The notes below the pieces were generated by a model that made no database searches, was not told where the DNA came from, and saw only the letters and a program-made list of their open reading frames with translations. The translations under genes and the position numbers were made by a program. Positions 1 to 4,751 of a stretch of 5,111 nt of DNA are shown one piece after another (positions within the stretch are counted from its first letter, which is position 1; each line of letters starts with the position of its first letter). The stretch comes from Candidatus Brevefilum sp. (lineage in GTDB: Bacteria > Chloroflexota > Anaerolineae > Anaerolineales > Anaerolineaceae): NCBI GenBank assembly GCA_007119455.1, contig SKPR01000034.1:1-5111 (forward strand). The letters run 5' to 3'.

Positions 1-379
1 GCCCGGTCAATTGACCGGGTGCTTTGATCAGATGACCGCCATGCTTTTTATAACGTTTCATGGCATAAGAATCGTCCCATCCGCCGGTGATCCAGCGGAC
101 ACGTTCTGCCACAGGTGACCAATCCGGGTCAACATCAGCCTCACCGGCCTTTTCTTCAACCAGCTTGGCTTCATGCAGGGTTTTTGCAGCCCGCAACATC
201 GTCTTTGAGGGCAGGCAGGCATAATACGGACATGAACCACCCACCAGGTGAGGTTCAATTCCCACCACCTCCAGACCGGCATCCAGCAATTGATGCGATA
301 GATCCTCACCACTTGTCCCGACACCTAAAATGATCACATCGGGGTTGTGATTTTGTTTTTCTTTATTTGCATTTGCCAT
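1..379 (-). CDS. Pyridine nucleotide-disulfide oxidoreductase (FAD-dependent), N-terminal part, runs off the left edge
   Basis: Seen: ATG at 379 opens a frame of 126 codons that stays open to the edge of the window. After a polar start comes a Rossmann FAD-binding strand with GVGTSGED (Gly19, Gly21, Gly24 of GxGxxG), a second strand ending in an acidic residue (IEP, about 41-43), and then GGSCPYYACLPSK, whose Cys50 and Cys55 form the CX4C redox pair of class I disulfide reductases. Known: this layout is that of the dihydrolipoamide dehydrogenase/mercuric reductase/glutathione reductase superfamily, cytoplasmic FAD enzymes that pass electrons from NAD(P)H through the disulfide. CPYYAC in place of the classical CLNVGC is common in uncharacterised mercuric reductase-like members, so the substrate cannot be named. 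The start is supported by AAGGAG at 391-386, six bases upstream of the ATG. Full family members have about 450-480 residues, so roughly three quarters is missing. The near-perfect palindrome at 1-20 lies inside the coding sequence. Confidence 0.88.
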   Translation of the reverse strand, partial: MANANKEKQNHNPDVIILGVGTSGEDLSHQLLDAGLEVVGIEPHLVGGSCPYYACLPSKTMLRAAKTLHEAKLVEEKAGEADVDPDWSPVAERVRWITGGWDDSYAMKRYKKHGGHLIKAPGQLTG

Positions 380-400
380 TGGTGTCTCCTTAATTTGCCA

Positions 401-418
401 CTGGTGAACGTACACCAG
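401..418. promoter_or_regulatory. Operator-like inverted repeat upstream of the flavoprotein gene
   Basis: CTGGTGAACGTACACCAG is an 18-bp palindrome with eight of nine base pairs symmetric; the only break is an A opposite A at position 7. It lies about 10 bases upstream of the ribosome binding site (386-391) of the divergently read flavoprotein gene at 379, a position where a bound repressor could block transcription or initiation. No regulator gene lies in the window and I cannot assign the motif to a family. That it is a protein binding site is an inference from symmetry and position. Confidence 0.4.
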
Positions 419-782
419 CTCGATTTGAATAATTTTTCTCTACCACCCGGACCAATCATTAATGGGTGAACTTATTTGAAAAGCGTGATGCATATCACCC
501 AGGTGAAACTTCTAAAAACTCGCGCAGTATCTGCATGATTAACTTGACTCTATGATGCAGGAATGTTGATACGTTCCGGAAATAAGCGGAGACTCGTTGG
601 CAATCCGTTAGAAAAGCACAAAATAGGTAAAAATGGGAATAAAACTGAGAAATAATTAATTCATTCGCTTTAAAATAAGTATTAACTTCTCACCACACAC
701 CCCAGCCTTCAAAAGCAGATCTGCCTGATCAGTTACAATAGGCAAACCTAAAATCAGCCATCAATCCGGCACAAATGCAAAC
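419..782. other. AT-rich intergenic region with GGTGA/TCACC motifs; no gene seen
   Basis: This stretch separates the flavoprotein start from the glmS stop. The first part repeats the half-site of the 401-418 palindrome: GGTGAAC again at 465-471, a perfect TCACC-CA-GGTGA inverted repeat at 495-506, and an overlapping GTGAT-GCAT-ATCAC inverted repeat at 485-498. From about 507 to 782 I see only AT-rich sequence with short unsupported reading frames (the longest noted is 30 codons at 563-655, without a properly spaced ribosome binding site), no tRNA-like fold and no convincing rho-independent terminator for glmS. A minus-strand promoter for the flavoprotein probably lies between about 420 and 480, but no clear -35/-10 pair can be chosen. 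Confidence 0.5.
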
Positions 783-2624
783 TCACTCCACCGTTACGCT
801 CTTGGCCAGGTTACGCGGCTGGTCCACATCCAGACCCAGGAGTGATGCAATGTGGTAGGCGAAGAGCTGCAGGGGGATGCTGGTCACGACCGGGCTGAGC
901 AGCCAGGGGGTCGCGGGGACCCACAGGATATGCTCAGTTAGCTCTGGGATACGTTCATCCCCATCAGTCGCCAGGGCGATCACCTCACCGCCCCGAGCCA
1001 GGGCCTGTTCAATCTGACTGATCATCTTGTCATACCAGGGGTCATCTGGCGCCAGGGCCACCACCGGCATGGCCTTATCAATCAAAGCGATCGGGCCGTG
1101 TTTCATCTCACCGGCCGGGTACCCTTCAGCATGAATATACGAAATTTCTTTAAGCTTCAAGGCACCTTCGTAAGCAATCGGCATGTTGATCCCTCGGCCC
1201 AGGTAGAGCATATGGCGCGTGTTTTTAAACCGCCGAGCCATGCCCAGCACCGCTTCCTCTCGATCAAGACAGGTGCCCACCAGCGCTGGAATGCCCATCA
1301 GGTCATTGACCAGGCCAAACCGCTGATCGGGGTCAATGACCCTCCGTAAATCGGCCAGGTAAACCGCCAGCAAATAGAGGTCAAGCAGGGGTGCTGTGAA
1401 GGCTTTAGTAGAGGCCACACCGATTTCCGGGCCAACCTGCATGGCGATGCAACCATCCGCAATCCGCATGGCCTGGGAACCGATGGCATTCACATTCGAC
1501 CATAATAGTGCGCCCCGGCTGCGCCCCTCCTCCATGGCAGCTAATGTATCGGCCGTCTCCCCGGATTGGCTGATGGCCAGCACAACCGTATCTTCATCCA
1601 CCAGCGGTTCGGCATAGCGGAATTCAGAGGCGATGGCCACTTCCACCGGCACCCGGGCAATACGTTCAATCAGGATTTTACCTACCATTCCGGCATGAGC
1701 CGCCGTCCCGCAGGCAGTTATGATGATTTTTTTAATTTTCCGGGCTTTTTCCGTGCTGAGGTTCAAATCGTTCAGCATCACCCGTCCCTCATCAAAATCA
1801 ACCCGACCGGCCAGCGTATCCGTCAGCGAACGCACCTGCTCATGGATCTCTTTCTGCATGAAGTGCCGGTACGCCCCTTTTTCCGCTGCCACTGGGTCCC
1901 AGGCGATGTTCTGCACGTGCAGCGTGACGGGGTTGCCCGCGATGTCAGACAGCTTCACCCGGTCTCGACCGATCACCGCCATCTGGTGCGACTCCAGGAA
2001 AACTGCCCGGCGTGTGTGTTCGAGGATGGCTGGCAGGTCTGAGGCAACAAAATTCTCACCCTCTCCCAGGCCAATCACCACCCCGCCAGCATTCCCCACC
2101 CGGGCAGCGACAATCTTATCCGGTTCACGGGATGACATCACCACGATCCCATGTGCACCCTTCAAGTGTTTCAGCGTCTTCCGAACGGCGTCCTCGAGGG
2201 AAGAACCGCTGGCAAAAAACTTCTCCACCAGGTGGACGATGGTTTCAGTATCTGTTTCAGATTTAAATTCAGTGCCTTCGGCGGATAATTCTTCTCGCAG
2301 CGCCAGAAAATTTTCTACAATTCCATTGTGAACCACGACAAATTCACCTGTGCTGCCAATGTGTGGGTGAGCGTTGCGGGCATTGGGCTCACCATGCGTC
2401 GCCCAGCGGGTGTGGCCAATCCCGATTTTGCCATGGATGGGGGTATCGCTAACCAGGGCTTCCAGTTGGCTGAGCTTGCCGGCATCGCGCCGGATCTCGA
2501 TCTGCCCATTATCCAGAACAGCCAGGCCAGCCGAATCGTAACCCCGGTATTCCAAACGTTTCAGCCCGTTGAGGATGATGGGGGTTGAATCTTTTTCGCC
2601 GATGTAACCAACAATGCCACACAT
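783..2624 (-). CDS. glmS: Glutamine--fructose-6-phosphate aminotransferase (isomerizing), glucosamine-6-phosphate synthase
   Basis: Makes glucosamine-6-phosphate from fructose-6-phosphate and glutamine, the first committed step to UDP-GlcNAc and peptidoglycan; cytoplasmic. Seen: 613 residues, a normal length. The N-terminal class II glutaminase domain (about 2-240) begins MCGIVGYIG, with Cys2 as the N-terminal nucleophile after Met removal, then RLEYRGYDSAG, HTRWATHG (71-78), HNG (99-101) and Asp125. Two SIS domains follow: CGTA (305-308), SQSGET (352-357), EIGVASTKAFT, Lys490/Glu493/His509 in the isomerase site, and the C-terminal tail DQPRNLAKSVTVE with Lys608. Every key residue from Cys305 on sits five positions after its E. 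coli counterpart (C300, S347, K485, E488, H504, K603). Ala308 replaces E. coli Ser303, a phosphate contact. The start at 2624 is certain: it puts Cys at position 2 and follows AGGAGG at 2639-2634. A TTG 21 codons upstream would bury the catalytic cysteine. A glmS ribozyme lies in the leader. Confidence 0.98.
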   Translation of the reverse strand: MCGIVGYIGEKDSTPIILNGLKRLEYRGYDSAGLAVLDNGQIEIRRDAGKLSQLEALVSDTPIHGKIGIGHTRWATHGEPNARNAHPHIGSTGEFVVVHNGIVENFLALREELSAEGTEFKSETDTETIVHLVEKFFASGSSLEDAVRKTLKHLKGAHGIVVMSSREPDKIVAARVGNAGGVVIGLGEGENFVASDLPAILEHTRRAVFLESHQMAVIGRDRVKLSDIAGNPVTLHVQNIAWDPVAAEKGAYRHFMQKEIHEQVRSLTDTLAGRVDFDEGRVMLNDLNLSTEKARKIKKIIITACGTAAHAGMVGKILIERIARVPVEVAIASEFRYAEPLVDEDTVVLAISQSGETADTLAAMEEGRSRGALLWSNVNAIGSQAMRIADGCIAMQVGPEIGVASTKAFTAPLLDLYLLAVYLADLRRVIDPDQRFGLVNDLMGIPALVGTCLDREEAVLGMARRFKNTRHMLYLGRGINMPIAYEGALKLKEISYIHAEGYPAGEMKHGPIALIDKAMPVVALAPDDPWYDKMISQIEQALARGGEVIALATDGDERIPELTEHILWVPATPWLLSPVVTSIPLQLFAYHIASLLGLDVDQPRNLAKSVTVE

Positions 2625-2633
2625 AAATTTGTG

Positions 2634-2639
2634 CCTCCT
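2634..2639 (-). promoter_or_regulatory. glmS ribosome binding site
   Basis: AGGAGG on the minus strand, nine bases before the ATG at 2624. It fixes the start that places the catalytic cysteine directly after the initiator methionine and rules out the in-frame TTG at 2687. Confidence 0.85.
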
Positions 2640-2651
2640 GTCTTCAGACCG

Positions 2652-2682
2652 CGGAACTGCCCTATGATGGCTACAGGTTCCG
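2652..2682 (-). other. Hairpin in the glmS leader between ribozyme and ribosome binding site
   Basis: In the transcript CGGAAC (2682-2677) pairs with GTTCCG (2657-2652), extended by TG/CA past a single bulged C. It ends 12 bases before the AGGAGG. It has no U-tract, so it is not a terminator. It would stay on the downstream fragment after ribozyme cleavage and could influence ribosome access or mRNA stability; that role is inferred. Confidence 0.4.
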
Positions 2683-2732
2683 ATCAAATCATTCGGTTCT
2701 TCATTTGATATTGATTATTTGTTGTTTGGGAA

Positions 2733-2864
2733 GTTCACCACAATGTGCGGTGGGAGGCATCCGCCGATCTCTCGATTTTCCTGGCTTTCCTGCCAGTTAG
2801 TCCTGGTCTGCACCAGGAAACCTCCATCCTCGTCACCATCCTATCGTTAGGCTGGCCAGGCGCT
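2733..2864 (-). ncRNA. glmS ribozyme (glucosamine-6-phosphate-activated self-cleaving riboswitch)
   Basis: Reading the minus strand: A-GCGCC at 2864-2859, with predicted cleavage between A2864 and G2863; P1 hairpin 2856-2850 with 2841-2835 (loop 2849-2842; one G-A mismatch and one G-U); the conserved GACGAGG at 2834-2828; GGAGG (2825-2821) pairing perfectly with CCTCC (2757-2753); ATCGAGAGATCGGCGG at 2776-2761; then a P3-like CACC/GGTG hairpin at 2751-2736. The pseudoknot helix P2.2 is intact: CGCC 2862-2859 with GGCG 2765-2762. Known: glmS ribozymes sit in glmS leaders, use glucosamine-6-phosphate as cofactor and cleave 5' of the GCGCC block, marking the message for decay. The blocks match the T. 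tengcongensis ribozyme, as I recall it, in order and nearly in sequence. Odd points: an insertion with two hairpins at about 2820-2779, and no visible P4 domain downstream of 2733. Activity is inferred. Confidence 0.93.
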
Positions 2865-2886
2865 TTTTTCCCAATAAGATTTTTCG

Positions 2887-2917
2887 TTAACGCTCCTTTA
2901 TCATCCATCAGTATAAT
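2887..2917 (+). promoter_or_regulatory. Candidate promoter of the S41 protease gene
   Basis: A consensus -10 box TATAAT at 2912-2917 is preceded by TTAACG at 2887-2892, a four-of-six match to the -35 box, with a 19-base spacer. Transcription would start near 2924, giving a leader of about 40 bases before the TTG start at 2966. The -10 box is good; the -35 box and spacing are weak. Confidence 0.35.
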
Positions 2918-2940
2918 GGAGTGTGATCATTATATCACAA
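2910..2940 (-). promoter_or_regulatory. Candidate glmS promoter
   Basis: On the minus strand TTGTGA (2940-2935) and TATACT (2915-2910) resemble sigma-70 -35 and -10 boxes, but the spacer is 19 bases, longer than the ideal 17. Transcription would begin near 2903, about 40 bases before the ribozyme cleavage site, which is a sensible distance. A perfect TATAAT also occurs on this strand at 2934-2929, but I see no -35 box at a proper distance from it. Confidence 0.4.
2922..2939. repeat. Inverted repeat TGTGAT-N6-ATCACA in the divergent promoter region
   Basis: TGTGAT at 2922-2927 and ATCACA at 2934-2939 are perfect complements around CATTAT. The repeat overlaps the candidate glmS -35 box and spacer and lies at the expected transcription start of the divergent protease gene, so one regulator could affect both. 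It resembles a CRP/FNR-type site, but TGTGA and TCACA are eight bases apart rather than six, so I do not assign it to that family. In the protease leader it could also form an RNA hairpin. Confidence 0.45.
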
Positions 2941-2950
2941 TCGCTATTTC

Positions 2951-2957
2951 AGGAGAG
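2951..2957 (+). promoter_or_regulatory. Ribosome binding site of the S41 protease gene
   Basis: AGGAGAG lies 8 bases before the TTG at 2966 (10 bases counted from the end of AGGAG) but 23 or more before the first in-frame ATG at 2981. The spacing favours the TTG start. Confidence 0.65.
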
Positions 2958-2965
2958 TAAACGCC

Positions 2966-4138
2966 TTGACACCCAAACGCATGGATCAACCCCCGCAAAC
3001 ATCAAAATTTCATCAAGGGATTCTGATCGCCCTCCAGCTGGTGATCGTCATCCTTGCTATCGCATTGGGATATTTTGGACACCGGTTCCTCCATCCGGGA
3101 ACAGGGGAGTTCAACCTGCTCCGGGAAGCTCATGAACTGGTCCTGGATAATACCCTTTATGAAGTGCCGGATGAACCTGCCCTTGAATATGGTATGATCC
3201 GGGGCATGCTGGATGCGCTGGGCGACCCCTATGCAAGCCTGGTTGAACCCGCCTTGCATGAAATCCGTACAGATCAGCTCACCGGCCGGTTTGGGGGTTT
3301 GGGTGTACGCCTCGAGCGAGATGCTGATCATAACTGGTTGCTCTTCCCCCAACCTGATTCCCCTGCTGAAGATGCTGGTATAGAGGATGGCGATCAACTC
3401 GTTCAGGTAGACAACCAGTCGATCACACCAGAAATGGATGAAACGACTCTGATCGCCCTGATACGCGGTCCAGAAGGCGAGTCGGTCACGCTGAGCATCC
3501 AACGCAATCGCCAGACACTAACCTTCACCATCGAACGAGAGGTCATTTCTCTACCATCGGTCAGCTGGCAACGCCTGCCGGAAACCCCTGAAATTGGCAT
3601 GATCAGGGTCAATCTCATCGCGGCAACAACGCCAGAAGAAATTGAAGATGCCCTTGATGAACTCCTGGAATCTGGAATCAGTGGCCTGATCCTGGACCTT
3701 CGGGATAATACCGGGGGCCTGGTTGAACCTGGCGTCCAAATCTCCAGGCTGTTTCTGGAGGAGGGTGAGATTGTTCGCCGCCAGTTCAGGGATCAAGATG
3801 CCGAGATCTTCACCGTCGATGAACCCGGTCGGTTTTCGCAGATCCCCATGGTCGTCCTGATCAATGAAAATACCGCCAGTGCCGCTGAAATTGTAACCGG
3901 CGCCATCAAAGCCAACCAGCGAGGTTTCCTGGTCGGCAGGCCAACCTTGGGTAAAACCACCATTCAGTTCATCTTTGAGTTACAGGACGGTTCCAGCATT
4001 AATATCACCAGCGGCCGCTGGTTTGTCCCGGATCTGGACTTCCCCCTCCAACCAGATCAAAGCATTGAACAAGACCAGCCCGACCAGGCTTTCATCCAGG
4101 AGGCTGTTAACCAACTGCAGGATGTAATTTCACCCTGA
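2966..4138 (+). CDS. Membrane-anchored PDZ/S41 C-terminal processing peptidase (CtpA/Prc-like)
   Basis: Seen: 390 residues. A short basic, polar N-terminus is followed by one hydrophobic segment (about 18-38) with no clear signal-peptidase site, so it probably anchors the enzyme with its catalytic part outside the cytoplasm. Next come the CtpA-type helical segment (about 47-95, with YGMIRGMLDALGDPYASL), a PDZ domain (about 105-190, with GGLGVRL and SPAEDAGIEDGDQLVQVD) and the S41 core with LILDLRDNTGG (241-251). The catalytic dyad is Ser305 in NTASAAE and Lys330 in GKTTIQ, followed by Gln334; the 25-residue Ser-Lys spacing equals that of E. coli Prc (S430/K455). Known: such enzymes cleave at or near protein C-termini, acting on envelope and peptidoglycan-related proteins. 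Odd: GKTTIQ replaces the usual GKGxxQ, and the common YTPxGRSIxGxGIxPD segment after the core is not recognisable. The TTG start is chosen from the AGGAG spacing; ATG at 2981 would shorten the protein by five residues. The substrate is unknown. Confidence 0.93.
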   Translation: MTPKRMDQPPQTSKFHQGILIALQLVIVILAIALGYFGHRFLHPGTGEFNLLREAHELVLDNTLYEVPDEPALEYGMIRGMLDALGDPYASLVEPALHEIRTDQLTGRFGGLGVRLERDADHNWLLFPQPDSPAEDAGIEDGDQLVQVDNQSITPEMDETTLIALIRGPEGESVTLSIQRNRQTLTFTIEREVISLPSVSWQRLPETPEIGMIRVNLIAATTPEEIEDALDELLESGISGLILDLRDNTGGLVEPGVQISRLFLEEGEIVRRQFRDQDAEIFTVDEPGRFSQIPMVVLINENTASAAEIVTGAIKANQRGFLVGRPTLGKTTIQFIFELQDGSSINITSGRWFVPDLDFPLQPDQSIEQDQPDQAFIQEAVNQLQDVISP

Positions 4139-4205
4139 ACAGAGAAAAAGGTTCACACAACTACTCAACGCTGGCTCGATTTCTAAACACCTATGTGATT
4201 GTCGC

Positions 4206-4670
4206 TCAGGTTTCAATGATCTTTTTGAGCCGAATTTCCTCAGGGCAACCCGGATTATCCGTTTGTGCGCGCAAATAGACTCTGAACCCCATTTTGTGAT
4301 AAAACGCCCGGGTTGTTTCATAGGGTTCATAATCCACAGATTCACCCAGGGTCATTACAGAAAGCTCCTGAATACCCTTCAACTGGCAATAGGATCCGGC
4401 TGCTTTAACCAGTTCGGCACCGATCCCCTGGCGATGATACGCAGGCCTGACACCCAACCAACCGATGTTGACTCTGCCTTCTGAAATATAAAATGAAATA
4501 AACCCGACAATCTCACCGCCTATATCGGCAACAAAGCCATCCTGGTATCGAATATCAACTGGCATGGCCCTTTTCCGAGCATCGGCATCAAACCAGGCCG
4601 GAAGTGCTTCCGCTATCGCCATGACATCGTCCAGATATTCCGGTGTGAGCATTTTTATTGTAATGGTCAT
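4206..4670 (-). CDS. GNAT family N-acetyltransferase
   Basis: Seen: 154 residues forming one GNAT domain. IGGEIVGFISFYI (50-62) matches the central beta strands, and WLGVRPAYHRQGIGAELV (71-88) is motif A with the acetyl-CoA pyrophosphate loop RQGIGA (80-85). LSVMTLG follows at 103-109, and RAFYHKMGFRVYLRA (121-135) is motif B, with Tyr124 at the position that often acts as general acid. Known: GNAT enzymes move an acetyl group from acetyl-CoA to an amine on a small molecule, peptide or protein; the substrate cannot be read from sequence, and a role in antibiotic resistance would be a guess. The ATG at 4670 is preferred because GGAG at 4683-4680 lies nine bases upstream and the protein then begins at the first GNAT strand (TITIKMLTP). 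An in-frame TTG at 4712 would add 14 residues of unlikely sequence. The gene converges with the protease gene, 67 bases away, and lies 81 bases downstream of the nucleotidyltransferase on the same strand. Confidence 0.9.
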   Translation of the reverse strand: MTITIKMLTPEYLDDVMAIAEALPAWFDADARKRAMPVDIRYQDGFVADIGGEIVGFISFYISEGRVNIGWLGVRPAYHRQGIGAELVKAAGSYCQLKGIQELSVMTLGESVDYEPYETTRAFYHKMGFRVYLRAQTDNPGCPEEIRLKKIIET

Positions 4671-4699
4671 GGTGTGCTTCTCCGAATTTACAAATTTCA

Positions 4700-4729
4700 A
4701 TGATAGGACCAATTTCAGTGGTGTGTCGT
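4700..4729 (-). promoter_or_regulatory. Candidate promoter of the GNAT gene
   Basis: On the minus strand TATCAT (4705-4700, five of six matches) is preceded 18 bases upstream by ACGACA (4729-4724, four of six). It lies in the 81-base gap after the nucleotidyltransferase stop and would let the GNAT gene be transcribed on its own. Transcription as a pair with the upstream gene is equally possible. Confidence 0.25.
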
Positions 4730-4751
4730 AAAATCAATCAAATGGACTTCG

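Noticed and set aside
1..20. Near-perfect palindrome CCCGGTCAATTGACCGGG at the left edge, like a terminator or protein site
   Set aside because: It lies inside the flavoprotein reading frame (residues APGQLTG), has no loop and no T-tract, and the frame continues through it.
58..324. Minus-strand frame of 88 codons
   Set aside because: It is out of frame with the flavoprotein gene, which shows GxGxxG and CX4C motifs and a good ribosome binding site; the 88-codon frame is Trp/Arg-rich and matches nothing.
563..655. Plus-strand frame of 30 codons in the intergenic region
   Set aside because: No properly spaced ribosome binding site, low-complexity Lys/Asn-rich product and no promoter with clear boxes.
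711..744. Possible glmS terminator: GCAGATCTGC followed by TTTT on the minus strand, and TGCCT/AGGCA
   Set aside because: The 10-bp palindrome leaves no room for a loop, and the alternative 5-bp stem has a 13-base loop and is not followed directly by the T-run.
1566..2331. Plus-strand frames of 158 and 203 codons opposite glmS
   Set aside because: Antisense shadows of glmS with no family motifs or translation signals.
2625..2687. glmS extended upstream to a TTG at 2687
   Set aside because: It would put 21 residues before Cys2, which must be N-terminal to act as the glutaminase nucleophile, and it ignores the AGGAGG at 2639-2634.
2735..2908. Minus-strand frame of 57 codons from an ATG at 2908, as a leader peptide
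   Set aside because: It runs through the ribozyme, whose sequence follows RNA structure rather than codons, and the ATG is upstream of the predicted transcription start.
2922..2939. TGTGAT-N6-ATCACA as a CRP/FNR site
   Set aside because: CRP sites have six bases between TGTGA and TCACA; here there are eight. Retained only as an unassigned inverted repeat.
2745..2960. Plus-strand frame of 71 codons before the protease gene
   Set aside because: It is antisense to the ribozyme, has no ribosome binding site and gives an unrecognisable product.
3002..3502. Minus-strand frame of 166 codons opposite the protease gene
   Set aside because: It is the antisense shadow of the strongly supported PDZ/S41 coding sequence and has no motifs of its own.
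4139..4205. Shared terminator between the convergent protease and GNAT genes
   Set aside because: No stem of useful length followed by a T-run on either strand.
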